A DNA stretch of 60,522 bases from assembly GCF_900113735.1 (NCBI RefSeq), contig NZ_FOQM01000043.1, positions 1 through 60,522 of the forward strand, in the 5' to 3' direction. Position numbers and translations under genes: made by a program. The stretch comes from Bradyrhizobium sp. Gha. GTDB taxonomy: Bacteria > Pseudomonadota > Alphaproteobacteria > Rhizobiales > Xanthobacteraceae. How positions within the stretch are numbered: position 1 is the first letter of the stretch; every line of letters begins with the position of its first letter. The notes beneath the pieces are model-generated. The model ran no database searches. It had not been told where the DNA came from and was given only the letters and a program-made list of their open reading frames with translations. This document shows positions 36,362 through 45,834 of the stretch, one piece after another.

Positions 36362-37642
36362 ATGGACGTTAAAGAAGAATGCCGGGATGCCTTCGCCGAA
36401 CTGGCGTCGCCGGCGTGGATCCACGACCCATATCCGTTCATGCGGTGGTTGCGCGAGCATGATCCAGTGCATCGCGCGGCGTCGGGCCGATTTCTGTTGA
36501 GCCGCCACGCCGACGTCTACTGGGCGCTTAAGGCTACGGGCGATGCGTTTAGGGGACCGGCGCTTGAAGAATTGGTACGCTATTTTCCGCATGCGGCGGC
36601 CAGCCTGTCGCTTAATCTGCTGGCCTCCACGCTAGCGATGAAGGACCCACCGACCCACACGCGTCTGCGCCGGCTGATCTCGCGCGATTTCACCATGCTC
36701 CAGATCGACAACCTGCGGCCGAGCATAGCGCGCATTGTCGCAGCACGCCTGGACAGCATGGCCCCAGCGCTGGAGCGCGGGAAGACCGTGGACCTGCATC
36801 GGGAATTCGCGCTGGCCTTGCCCATGCTGGTCTTCACCGAAATGTTTGGCATGCCCCAAAACGACATGTTTAACCTCGGCGCTGGGATCGGCGCCATTCT
36901 GGAGGGCCTGAGCCCGCACGCCAGCGATCCCCAGCTCGCCGCCGCGGATGCGGCCAGTGCCAGAGTGAAGGCCTACTTTGGGCGGCTCATACAGCGCAAG
37001 CGCGCCGCTCCCTGCGACGACATCGTGTCGATGCTGGTCGGCGCACATGACGATGACGTCGACACGCTATCGGATGTCGAGTTGATCAGCATGTTGTGGG
37101 GCATGCTGCTGGGCGGCTTCGCCACAACTGCTGCAACGATCGACCATGCGGTCCTGGCGATGCTGGCGTATCCCGAACAGCAGCACTGGCTGCAGCGAGA
37201 CGCCATGGGGGTCAAGGCATTCGTCGAAGAAGTGCTACGCTACGACGCCCCGGCCATGTTCAGCTCCATTCCGCGTATCGCCCAACACGACATCGAATTA
37301 GGCGGCGTGGTGATCCCGGCGAATGCGGATGTGCGAGTGCTGATCGCGTCGGGCAATCGCGACCCGGACGCCTTTGCCGATCCTGACCGATTTGATCCCG
37401 CGCGGTTCTACGGCACCAGTCCCGGCCTGTCGACCGACGGGAAGATCATGCTGAGCTTTGGCCACGGCATCCACTTCTGCCTTGGTGCGCAACTGGCCCG
37501 GGTTCAGTTGGCTGAAAGCCTGCCGCGGATCCAGGAGCGCTTCCCTACGCTGGCGTTGGCCGAGCAGCCGATCCGAGAGCCCTCTGCATTCCTCAGGACG
37601 TTCCGAGCTCTGCCGGTGCGGCTGCAAACATACGGAGGCTGA
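36362..37642 (+). CDS. cyp114: CYP114, ring-contraction P450 of gibberellin synthesis
   Basis: A 426-residue P450 with ExxR in VEEVLRYDAP and heme loop FGHGIHFCLGA (Cys373). The I-helix reads LLGGFATTAAT, so the usual acidic residue before the threonine is an alanine. In the known pathway CYP114 with the adjacent ferredoxin oxidises ent-kaurenoic acid to GA12-aldehyde, the unusual B-ring contraction. It lies 93 bases after cyp112 and directly before the ferredoxin gene. Confidence 0.9.
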   Translation: MDVKEECRDAFAELASPAWIHDPYPFMRWLREHDPVHRAASGRFLLSRHADVYWALKATGDAFRGPALEELVRYFPHAAASLSLNLLASTLAMKDPPTHTRLRRLISRDFTMLQIDNLRPSIARIVAARLDSMAPALERGKTVDLHREFALALPMLVFTEMFGMPQNDMFNLGAGIGAILEGLSPHASDPQLAAADAASARVKAYFGRLIQRKRAAPCDDIVSMLVGAHDDDVDTLSDVELISMLWGMLLGGFATTAATIDHAVLAMLAYPEQQHWLQRDAMGVKAFVEEVLRYDAPAMFSSIPRIAQHDIELGGVVIPANADVRVLIASGNRDPDAFADPDRFDPARFYGTSPGLSTDGKIMLSFGHGIHFCLGAQLARVQLAESLPRIQERFPTLALAEQPIREPSAFLRTFRALPVRLQTYGG

Positions 37643-37643
37643 G

Positions 37644-37916
37644 ATGCGCGTCGTGGTTGACCAGGATCTGTGCGGAACCACCGGTCAATGCGTTCTGACG
37701 CTGCCGGGCACCTTCCGCCAGCGCACACCGGACGGCGTGGCCGAGGTTTGCGGGGTGACAGTCCCGCAGGCGCTGCACGCCGCCGTGCGGCTCGCGGCCA
37801 ACCAGTGCCCGGTCGCCGCCATTCGGGTCATCGAAAGCGAAGCTGGCGATGACGAGGCCGAGCGGCATGACGAAGGAGACCAACGCAATCCAGGAAGACA
37901 CGATGAGACGGTTTGA
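37644..37916 (+). CDS. [3Fe-4S]-type ferredoxin for the gibberellin P450s
   Basis: 90 residues from ATG 37644, with GGAGG just upstream and only one base after the cyp114 stop. The cluster ligands follow the P450-ferredoxin pattern: DQDLCGTTGQCVLTLPGTF with Cys10 and Cys16, and NQCPVAAIRV with the distal cysteine. One ligand position is non-cysteine, as in 3Fe-4S ferredoxins. The charged C-terminal tail beyond about residue 68 overlaps the SDR start in another frame. It donates electrons to CYP114 and probably the other P450s. Confidence 0.9.
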   Translation: MRVVVDQDLCGTTGQCVLTLPGTFRQRTPDGVAEVCGVTVPQALHAAVRLAANQCPVAAIRVIESEAGDDEAERHDEGDQRNPGRHDETV

Positions 37917-38742
37917 AGGCAAGGTGGCCGTGGTGACCGGCGCCGGGGCTGGTATCGGTAAGGCATGCGCCCTCGCTATCGCGCGCGAGGGCGGTAGAGT
38001 GGTGGTTGCCGACATCGATGGCTCGGCGGCCACGGCGTGTACCTCGCAAATCGCGGCCGAAGCGGGCCAGGCGCTGGCTCTGGCCATCGACATCGCCGAG
38101 GCGCAGGCTGTGGCAGCGCTGTTCGAGAGGACGGATCGGCACTTCGGTGGGGTCGACCTGCTGGTGAACAACGCGAGCGCCATGCATCTAACTCCGCGCG
38201 ACCGCGCGATCCTCGACCTGGACCTGGCGGTCTGGGACCAGACTATGGCGACCAATCTGCGCGGCACATTGCTCTGCTGCCGGCAGGCCATACGAGGGAT
38301 GATCGCTCGCGGCGGTGGCGCAATCGTCAATATGTCGTCGTGCCAGGGGCTCAGCGGTGACACCGCGCTGACGTCCTACGCCGCATCGAAGGCCGCGATG
38401 AACATGGTATCGGCTTCGCTCGCCACCCAGTACGGTCATGCGCAGATCCGCTGCAACGCGGTTGCGCCGGGTCTCATCATGACCGAGCGTCTCGTGGCCA
38501 AGCTTGACGAGTGCACGCAACGGCATCTGCGCCGGCACCAGCTGCTGCCGCGAGTCGGCCGCCCCGAGGACGTGGCCGCGCTGGTGGCATTCCTGCTTTC
38601 AGACGATGCTGCCTTCATCACCGGCCAGGTCGTCTGCATCGACGGCGGCATGCTGGCGCATGTGCCGACGTACGCCGACGGGGGGAACGCCGCGCGAACT
38701 TCCCGCGAGACCGCCGAAGCGGCTGAGTCGCCGCGTCGCTGA
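37903..38742 (+). CDS. Short-chain dehydrogenase/reductase of the gibberellin operon
   Basis: 279 residues from ATG 37903, which has AGGAAG upstream; an earlier in-frame ATG at 37849 lies inside the ferredoxin gene. Cofactor motif is VVTGAGAGIGKA, followed by NNASA, the catalytic serine in IVNMSSCQG and YxxxK in SYAASKAAM. In the characterised pathway this SDR oxidises GA12-aldehyde to GA12. The start overlaps the ferredoxin end by 14 bases. Confidence 0.9.
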   Translation: MRRFEGKVAVVTGAGAGIGKACALAIAREGGRVVVADIDGSAATACTSQIAAEAGQALALAIDIAEAQAVAALFERTDRHFGGVDLLVNNASAMHLTPRDRAILDLDLAVWDQTMATNLRGTLLCCRQAIRGMIARGGGAIVNMSSCQGLSGDTALTSYAASKAAMNMVSASLATQYGHAQIRCNAVAPGLIMTERLVAKLDECTQRHLRRHQLLPRVGRPEDVAALVAFLLSDDAAFITGQVVCIDGGMLAHVPTYADGGNAARTSRETAEAAESPRR

Positions 38743-38746
38743 TGAC

Positions 38747-40084
38747 ATGCTGCTCAACCCGCTGAACCGTCGAGATCGGCTGTGGCACGACATCCCGGTC
38801 ATGCCCGGCGCTTTCCCCCTAGTCGGGCATCTTCCCGCCGTCGTCTACGACCTGCCGCGCCTGCTGCGGCGCGCGGAACGAACGCTGGGCAGCCACTTCT
38901 GGCTGAATTTTGGCCCCGCCGGACATATGGTGACCTGTCTGGACTCAGATGCGATCGCGCTGCTCCGGCACAAGGACGTGTCCTCCGCGCTGATCGAAGA
39001 TATCGCGCCCGAATTGTTTGGTGGAACGTTGGTCACCCAGGACGGCGGCGCGCACCGGCGGGCGCGCGGTGCGATCCAAGCAGCGTTTCTGCCCACGGGG
39101 CTGACCCACGCCGACATCGGCGAGCTGTTCGCGCCAGTCATCCGAGCGTGGGTGCAGAGGTGGCGCGACCGCGGCGACGTAAACATCCTGCGCGAAACGG
39201 GCAATCTGACGCTCAGGCTCATCTTCAGCCTCATGGGAATCCCGACGCAAGACCTGCCGCAATGGCGTCGCAAGTACCGGCAATTGCTGCACTTGATCGT
39301 CGCGCCTCCGCTCGATCTGCCCGGACTGCCGTTGCGGCGCGGCCGCGCCGCGCGCGACTGGATCGATGCGCGGTTGCGCGAGTTCGTTCGCGACGCGCGC
39401 GAACATGCCGCGCGCACCGGGTTGATCAACGACCTGGCGAGCGCCTTCGATCGCAGCGACGGTGCGCTCTCCGATGAGATCCTTGTCGCAAATATCCGCT
39501 TGCTGCTGCTTGGTGGTCACGAAACCACCGCCTCGACGATGGCCTGGATCGTGATCGAACTGGCACGGCAGCCTGGGCTGTGGGACGCTCTGGTCGAGGA
39601 GGCGCATCGCGTGGGCACGGTGCCGACCCGGCACGCGGACTTGGCGCAGTGTCCCGTCGCCGAGGCGCTGTTCCGCGAGACGCTGCGCTTGCATCCGGCG
39701 ACGCCGCTCCTGGTGCGTCGCGCACTGCGTGAATTGCGAGTCGGCGAACGGCGCATTCCCGGCGGCACGGATCTATGCATCCCACTGCTGCATTTCTCAA
39801 CCTCGGCGCTGCTGCACGAGGCCCCCGCTCAGTTTCGCCTGGCGCGGTGGCTGGAACGCACGGAGCCCATTCGGCCGGTGGACATGCTGCAGTTCGGTAC
39901 CGGCCCACACGTGTGCATGGGCTACCACCTGGCATGGCTGGAACTGGTGCAGTTCTGCATCGCCTTGGCGCTGACCATGCACGAGAGCGGGGCGCGGCCG
40001 CGATTGCTGAGCAACGCCGAAAAAGGCCGGCGCTATTTCCCGACCGCACATCCGTCCATGAACATCCGCATCGGATTTTCATGA
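38747..40084 (+). CDS. cyp117: CYP117, ent-kaurene oxidase P450
   Basis: 445 residues from ATG 38747, 4 bases after the SDR stop; the longer frame overlaps the SDR gene and is not protein-like. I-helix LLGGHETTAST, ExxR in RETLRLHP, heme loop FGTGPHVCMGYHLA with Cys390. By family and position it converts ent-kaurene to ent-kaurenoic acid, the first oxidation in the pathway. Confidence 0.9.
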   Translation: MLLNPLNRRDRLWHDIPVMPGAFPLVGHLPAVVYDLPRLLRRAERTLGSHFWLNFGPAGHMVTCLDSDAIALLRHKDVSSALIEDIAPELFGGTLVTQDGGAHRRARGAIQAAFLPTGLTHADIGELFAPVIRAWVQRWRDRGDVNILRETGNLTLRLIFSLMGIPTQDLPQWRRKYRQLLHLIVAPPLDLPGLPLRRGRAARDWIDARLREFVRDAREHAARTGLINDLASAFDRSDGALSDEILVANIRLLLLGGHETTASTMAWIVIELARQPGLWDALVEEAHRVGTVPTRHADLAQCPVAEALFRETLRLHPATPLLVRRALRELRVGERRIPGGTDLCIPLLHFSTSALLHEAPAQFRLARWLERTEPIRPVDMLQFGTGPHVCMGYHLAWLELVQFCIALALTMHESGARPRLLSNAEKGRRYFPTAHPSMNIRIGFS

Positions 40085-40213
40085 GGTGGCATCGCACGCC
40101 CTGTGCCGAGGCAGCGGCACCAGCGCTGCGCGGCATTGCCGCACCCGGCCGGCATGATGCAATCCCGACAACACCTCGGCGACCCGCCTGTGAAGGACAA
40201 GGACGTGAACAAC

Positions 40214-41203
40214 ATGAGCACCGGTCACACGCCACAGGACGATAGCACTCGTCACGCCGCGCTCGGCGGATTGGGCACCCAGGCGCGCGGCGAGCTGCAG
40301 TCCGAGATCTGGATGCAGGAAGGCGCAAAACGGGTCGAACAGGTGATGGCGCGTCTTCTCTGCGCCGAACATGACGGTGAGACCGAGCTGATGGCGGCGA
40401 TGCGCTACGCCACCTTGCATGGCGGGAAGCGCACCCGCGCCTTGCTGTGTCTGGCAGCCGGCGCATTGGCCGGCAAACCGGCGCACATGCTCGACGAGGT
40501 CGGCGCCGCCATCGAGATGATGCACGCGTGTACCCTGGTCCATGACGATCTGCCCGCGATGGACGACGACGTGCTTCGTCGCGGCCTTCCGACCGTGCAC
40601 GTCAAGTTCGGCGAAGCTACTGCGATCCTCGTCGGCGATGCGCTGCAGGCGCACGCCTTTCTGACACTAGCGAGGCTGGATGCGCCGGGCGACAACCGTG
40701 TCGCGCTCGTGCGCGAACTGGGGCAGGCGGTGTCAGCCGAGGGTGCCGCAGGCGGGCAGGCCATGGATCTGTCGCTGGTTGGAAAGCACGTCGACTTGGG
40801 CAGGATTGTGGCGATGCACCGGATGAAGAGCGGAGCTCTCGTGCGCGCGTCCGTTCGCATGGGCGCACTATGTGCTGTCGCGGAGGATGCTTCGCACGCT
40901 GCACTATACCGAGCGCTCGATCGCTACAGCGCCCGTTTCGGCCTGGCTTTGCAAGTGATCGACGACATTCTCGACGTGACAGCTGATACGGCTACACTGG
41001 GCAAGACCGCCGGCAAGGATGCGGCGGCACAGAAGCCGACCTGCGCGTCGATCATGGGACTGCAGGCAGCACGTCAGTTCGCGCTGGATCTGTTGCGCGA
41101 TGCCGGGGAGGCAATCGCGCCGATAGGGTTGCATGCAGAACGGCTGGCGCAACTCCTACGGCGGGCCAAGGCGTATCTCGTCCAGCACGCGCCATGCGCT
41201 TGA
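40214..41203 (+). CDS. Geranylgeranyl diphosphate synthase
   Basis: 329 residues from ATG 40214; in-frame starts at GTG 40190 and ATG 40154 are also possible and none has a strong ribosome site. Polyprenyl synthase motifs are GGKRTRALLCLAAG, the first aspartate-rich motif in VHDDLPAMDDDVLRRG and the second in VIDDILDVTAD. It supplies C20 substrate to the copalyl diphosphate synthase downstream, making the operon self-sufficient from farnesyl or smaller precursors. No isopentenyl diphosphate isomerase gene follows, unlike some versions of this operon. Confidence 0.9.
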   Translation: MSTGHTPQDDSTRHAALGGLGTQARGELQSEIWMQEGAKRVEQVMARLLCAEHDGETELMAAMRYATLHGGKRTRALLCLAAGALAGKPAHMLDEVGAAIEMMHACTLVHDDLPAMDDDVLRRGLPTVHVKFGEATAILVGDALQAHAFLTLARLDAPGDNRVALVRELGQAVSAEGAAGGQAMDLSLVGKHVDLGRIVAMHRMKSGALVRASVRMGALCAVAEDASHAALYRALDRYSARFGLALQVIDDILDVTADTATLGKTAGKDAAAQKPTCASIMGLQAARQFALDLLRDAGEAIAPIGLHAERLAQLLRRAKAYLVQHAPCA

Positions 41204-41482
41204 ACGCGCCCCTCCGCATTAAGCTAGGGCTGTGCAGCTGCGTCTGCCGGCGACAGCCTTGCATGCTGCACTTTGTCCGAGTCCGCGCCAATTGCAGCGG
41301 CCGCCGGCCGCGGGGCGCACCGTGCCCAGCCCTATGCGGCGGACCGTAGCGAGCATCGGGCGCGTCGCCGAGCCGCAGCAGGTCGGCCGTCTGGTGCCCC
41401 CTAAGCTACCTGCCTGCGGCGACATGCGGGGGCAACTGCCGGATCCCGGTTCTCTTTAACTTCTGCAAAAGGAACTTCCTTC

Positions 41483-43033
41483 GTGAACGCGCTGCCCGAG
41501 CAGATCCTTTCCGAATTGCGCCGCCTTCTTTGCGAAATGAGCGATGGCGGCAGTGTCGGTCCGTCCGTCTACGACACGGCGCAAGCGCTGCGCTTCTACG
41601 GCATCCTCACCGGTCGGCAAGAAGCATACGCGTGGCTCATCGCGCAGCAGCAGCCCGACGGTGGATGGGGAAGCGCGGACTTCCCGCTGTTCCGGCATGC
41701 GCCCACGTGGGCGGCATTGCTGGCATTGCAGCGCGCTGATCCTCTACTCGGTGCTGCCGACGCACTCCGGGCTGCGACCCGTTTCCTCCAGCGCGAGCCC
41801 GATCCCTACGTGGATGCGGTCCCGGAAGACGCGCCGATCGGCGCGGAGCTGATCCTACCGCAATTTTGCGGCGAGGCCGCATCCTTGCTGGGCGACATAG
41901 GGTTTCCGCGCCATCCAGCGCTATTGCCCTTGCGGCAAGCGCGCTTGGCCAAGCTAGGAGCGGGGCCGATGTTGCCGAGCGGCCATCCGATGCTGCACTC
42001 TTGGGAGGCCTGGGGGACGTCGCCGACCACCGCATGTCCGGATGACGACGGCAGCGTCGGCATCAGCCCGGCGGCTACTGCCGCGTGGCGTGCGTACGCT
42101 GTGATACAGGGGAGCACGCCGGAGGTCGCGCGCGCCGATGCGTATCTGCAGACGGCGTCGCGGGCGACGCGCTGCGGCATCGAAGGTGTCGTCCCAAACG
42201 TCTGGCCGATCAATGTGTTCGAACCATGCTGGTCCCTGTACACACTGCATCTCGCGGGGCTGTTGGCGCATCCCGCGCTCGCTGAGGCGGTCCGCGTGAT
42301 CATCGCGCAGCTCGAAGCCCGTCTGAGCGTGCGCGGTCTGGGGCCGGCCTTGCACTTCGCGCCTGATGCGGACGACACCGCCGTTGCATTGTGCGTCCTG
42401 CAGCTTGCGGGCCGCGCCCCGGCTGTGGATGCGTTGCGCCGTTTCGAAAGGCGCGAGCTTTTCGTGACCTTTCCCGGCGAACGCAACGCCTCAGTATCAA
42501 CCAACATCCATGCCCTGCATGCGCTGCGACTGTTGGGCAAGCCCTCCGCGACCACCTGCGCGTACGTTGAGGCCAATCGTAGTCCGCGCGGGCTATGGGA
42601 CAACGAAAAATGGCACGTTTCGTGGCTGTATCCCACCGCGCATGCTATCGCTGCGCTGGCGCAAGGCAAGCCCCAGTGGCGGGACGAGCGCGCGCTAGCG
42701 GCGCTGCTGCAGGCGCAGCATCACGACGGTGGCTGGGGCACTGGTCGCACGTCCACGTTTGAAGAAACCGCCTATGCGCTGTTTGCTTTGCGCGTGATGG
42801 ACCGGAACCAAGAGGCGACAGAGCGCCGACGCATCGCGCAGGGAGTGGCGCGCGCGCTGGAGTGGATGCTCGTCCACCATGCTGTGCATGCATTGCCGCA
42901 CACCCCTCTGTGGATCGGCAAGGAACTGTATTGCCCCACTCGGGTCGTGCGGGTGGCTGAACTCGCCGGGTTGTGGCTGGCGTTTCGTTGGGGGCGGCGT
43001 GTACTGGGCGAAGGAGCAGGAGCGACGCAATGA
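41483..43033 (+). CDS. ent-copalyl diphosphate synthase (class II diterpene cyclase)
   Basis: A 516-residue protein with GTG start after AAAAGGAA. The protonating DxDD motif is D295-A-D-D298 in HFAPDADDTAVAL. QW-like repeats flank it (QQQPDGGWGSADFPLF near the start and QHHDGGWGTGRTSTFEETAY near the end). It cyclises GGPP to ent-copalyl diphosphate. A 279-base gap precedes it, the longest in the operon. The stop overlaps the next gene by ATGA. Confidence 0.9.
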   Translation: MNALPEQILSELRRLLCEMSDGGSVGPSVYDTAQALRFYGILTGRQEAYAWLIAQQQPDGGWGSADFPLFRHAPTWAALLALQRADPLLGAADALRAATRFLQREPDPYVDAVPEDAPIGAELILPQFCGEAASLLGDIGFPRHPALLPLRQARLAKLGAGPMLPSGHPMLHSWEAWGTSPTTACPDDDGSVGISPAATAAWRAYAVIQGSTPEVARADAYLQTASRATRCGIEGVVPNVWPINVFEPCWSLYTLHLAGLLAHPALAEAVRVIIAQLEARLSVRGLGPALHFAPDADDTAVALCVLQLAGRAPAVDALRRFERRELFVTFPGERNASVSTNIHALHALRLLGKPSATTCAYVEANRSPRGLWDNEKWHVSWLYPTAHAIAALAQGKPQWRDERALAALLQAQHHDGGWGTGRTSTFEETAYALFALRVMDRNQEATERRRIAQGVARALEWMLVHHAVHALPHTPLWIGKELYCPTRVVRVAELAGLWLAFRWGRRVLGEGAGATQ

Positions 43034-43923
43034 TCCAGACCGAACGCGCGCTGCAACACGTGTTGGAGTGGGGACGGTCCTTGACCGGGTTCGCTGACGA
43101 GCATGCCGCGGAAGCGGTGAGGGGCGGCCGGTACATCCTGCAGAGCATCGACCAGGGCCTGCGCGACGTCAGCGCCCGCACCGGTCGTCATCCGCAGGAC
43201 GAAATGCTGATTGTGGCGTTCTATCGCGAATTGGCGCTGCTGTTCTGGCTCGACGACTGCAATGACCTTGGCCTGATCGCGCCTGAGCAGCTCGTCGCGG
43301 TGGAGCAGTCGGTGGCGCAGGGCGAGCCGTGCGCGCTTCCCGGATTCGAGGGCTGCGCTGTGCAGCGTGCTTCGCTGGCCGCGCTCGCCTACGATCGTCG
43401 CGACTATGCTCGGCTTCTAGAGGACACCCAGTGCTACTGCGCGGCGCTGCGCGCCGGGCACGCACAGGCGGAACGCCGCTCCTACGCCGAGTACCTGCAC
43501 AACGGCACCGTTTCGATCGCCTACGCGAACGTGCTCTGTTGCCTGTCGTTGCTGTGGGGGCTGGATATGGCAACTTTGCGCGCGCGCCCGGCGTTTCGTC
43601 ACGTCCTGCGGCTCATCTCCGCGATAGGGCGCCTGCAGAACGATCTGCATGGATGCGACAAGGACAGTTCGGCCGACGAGGCCGACAACGCAGTGGTCCT
43701 GCTGCTGCACCGCTATCCAGGTATGCCGGTGGTGAAGTTCCTCGAGGACGAGCTGGCCGGCTATACGCGCATGCTGCACCGGGTGATGGCGGAAGAACGC
43801 TTCCCGGCGCCCTGGCAATCGTTGATCGAGGCTATGGCGGCGATCTGCGCGGAGTACTACCAGACCTCACCCAGCAGGTACCGCAGCAACTCCGCGGGGG
43901 CAGGGCATGGTTCGCTGGCCTGA
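43030..43923 (+). CDS. ent-kaurene synthase (class I diterpene cyclase)
   Basis: 297 residues from ATG 43030. The metal-binding DDxxD is D75-D-C-N-D79 in FWLDDCNDLG and the NSE-type motif is RLQNDLHGCDKD. Size fits the short bacterial enzyme that converts ent-copalyl diphosphate to ent-kaurene. Overlap with the cyclase upstream implies balanced production. It is the last gene of the operon. Confidence 0.9.
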   Translation: MIQTERALQHVLEWGRSLTGFADEHAAEAVRGGRYILQSIDQGLRDVSARTGRHPQDEMLIVAFYRELALLFWLDDCNDLGLIAPEQLVAVEQSVAQGEPCALPGFEGCAVQRASLAALAYDRRDYARLLEDTQCYCAALRAGHAQAERRSYAEYLHNGTVSIAYANVLCCLSLLWGLDMATLRARPAFRHVLRLISAIGRLQNDLHGCDKDSSADEADNAVVLLLHRYPGMPVVKFLEDELAGYTRMLHRVMAEERFPAPWQSLIEAMAAICAEYYQTSPSRYRSNSAGAGHGSLA

Positions 43924-44471
43924 ACGCGCAGGAGGCGGCGCCGGACGCGCGCTGCCGCGGTCCGGGTCCGACTCAACGCTGTCGCCCGATAAGCGGATTG
44001 AACGAGCATGAGCGACGCCGCCCTAGCGGGGCTAAGCCGATCATCTGGACACCGTACTGGATCGGCGAGAACATTCAGGTGTGACCTTTTCCTTCGTGGA
44101 CGACCTCGGTCAAGGCGCCAGACACCCGGTCCTTTCCAAATAGACAGTGAGCAGCCGTGAATATGACTCTTTTTGACGGCGGCTAACACGCGCTACGCTT
44201 TGACCTTTCGCGAATTGGCTTCTAGCTTGATACTGAGGCTCGCCGATCTTCAAACTAGGCCTCCCGACTATACAGTTCGGCGTGTTGCATGCCTCACATA
44301 TTAGCTCACGCGTAAGATTGCATGAGGTATCGTAAGTTCGGCTGGTGTGGGGAAAGGCGGTAGCGCCTCCGGGGGGGGGGGGCCCAGTGACTTGAACCGC
44401 CGATTGTATCGATCCGCCAACCGCGACACGGCTTGCGGTTGGATTGCCGGTTGCAAGCCATTGATCTCTAA
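43924..44471. other. Junction region after the gibberellin operon
   Basis: No recognisable gene. The first 170 bases are GC-rich; 44100-44340 is AT-rich with many stops in all frames. A run of twelve G lies at 44371-44382. The truncated P-type ATPase begins at 44472, so this is probably the seam between symbiotic cargo and host-lineage DNA. No tRNA, att repeat or transposase gene is visible. Confidence 0.5.
44371..44382. repeat. G12 homopolymer
   Basis: Twelve consecutive G in GCGCCTCC-G12-CCCAGTG, not inside a gene. It is the longest homopolymer noticed in the window and sits in the junction region, 90 bases from the truncated ATPase gene. It may vary in length or be an assembly artefact. 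Confidence 0.8.
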
Positions 44472-45812
44472 TCACGGGCTTTTGGCGCCAGGATGGCTTC
44501 CGGAGCCCCCTTTTGCGATCAAGATGTGTTCGTCGCCTCGTGACACCAGCACCGACAAGCACCTCCCCTCGAAGTCGAACGGCACTTCCGAGAGTCGAAC
44601 CCAGCCGCCTACGGTGCCGTTCCGCGCGGAGAGTATCGCATCGTCGAGGGGACTTCTGACGCCAGACTGGAAGGTGCTGTTAAGGTGCGCGAGGCTCAAG
44701 ACGCGATCGCTAGGTCGCCCCTTAGGATCGATATGTGCTTCGAGCGTGATTTTAGCTTCGGTCAGTGTGCCGGTCTTGTCCACGCAAAGCGTGTCCATGG
44801 CCCCCAGATCATCGATTGCGGACAATCGCTTAACGATAACTTTTCGGTCAGCCATGCGCAACGCGCCGCGGGCCAGCGTCACCGTCATCACCATGGGCAG
44901 CAGCTCAGGCGTCAGGCCGACGGCGAGTGCGACCGCGAACAGGAAGGATTCCAGTGCGGCGCGTGGCGCGACGAGATGAGCCAACAAGACAAAGAGGGTC
45001 AGAAAGAGCGAAAGCCGAAGGATCAGGAGTCCAAGCTTGTGCACACCCTGTTCGAGAGCCCTTGGCGGAGCATTGGCCGCCAGTGCAGCAGCGATCGCGC
45101 CAAACCGGGTCCGGCCCCCAGTTTTTACCACCAACATCCTGCCGCTTCCGCCGACGGTACTGGTTCCGGCGAACAGGGCATTCGTCGCCTCGGCCGGCAA
45201 TGCCGCGGAGCAGCAGGGGGCGTCGGTCTTGAAAGCAGGAAACGGCTCACCCGTCATCAAGGCCTCATTGACCTGCAATTCCTGGGCATCAAGGACGATG
45301 CCATCGGCGGGTATGAGGTTGCCGACACGGAGCTTCACGATGTCTCCGGGAACGAGCGCCGTCACCGGTACCGTAATATCCCTGCCATCCCGGACGGCGT
45401 CGGCCCGAATGGCCACCGATTCGCGCAACGCTTCGGCCGTCAGCTCTGCGCGATGTTCCTGAACGATGTCCAGCGTGATGGACAGAGACAGCACCGTTGC
45501 GATAATCACGAAACTGCCAACGTCGCCGCTTAATCCGGATACGAGGGCGGCCGCCAGGAGCATCGCAATCAAGGGATTCCAAACGCGTTGCCCCAGCTTG
45601 CGCAGGAACGATCGGCTTTGAGAGGCATCAGCGTGGTTTGCTCCGAAGATCGCCAAGCGCCGGTCCGCTTCGACCTGCGATAGTCCGTTCGGACCGGAGC
45701 CGAGCGCACAGCAGAGGATATCTCTTGGTGTTTGCCAGAACTCGGCAGCGGCCAAAGCGTTGTCCGCGCTAGGCTATTCGATCATCGAAGGGCTCGCCGA
45801 GCTGTTTGTCAC
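44472..45812 (-). pseudogene. Mg2+-type P-type ATPase, 3'-truncated and with an early stop
   Basis: Reads as an MgtA/MgtB-type or related P-type ATPase: actuator motif in EALMTGEPFP, phosphorylation motif CVDKTGTLTEAKI, and the nucleotide domain up to VLVSRGDEHILIAKGG near 44520. The frame then leaves the family (SGSHPGAKSP), so about half of the usual 850-900 residues, including the hinge and C-terminal membrane helices, is missing. The probable start GTG 45812 is followed in frame by TAG at 45774-45776; the longest open frame has only TTG 45755. Truncation by the cargo junction is the likely cause. Confidence 0.8.
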
Positions 45813-45834
45813 TAGGCCAGGAAGGCCGCCGCCG

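Noticed and set aside
43924..44084. Isopentenyl diphosphate isomerase gene at the end of the gibberellin operon
   Set aside because: Some operons carry one, but no frame here shows its motifs.
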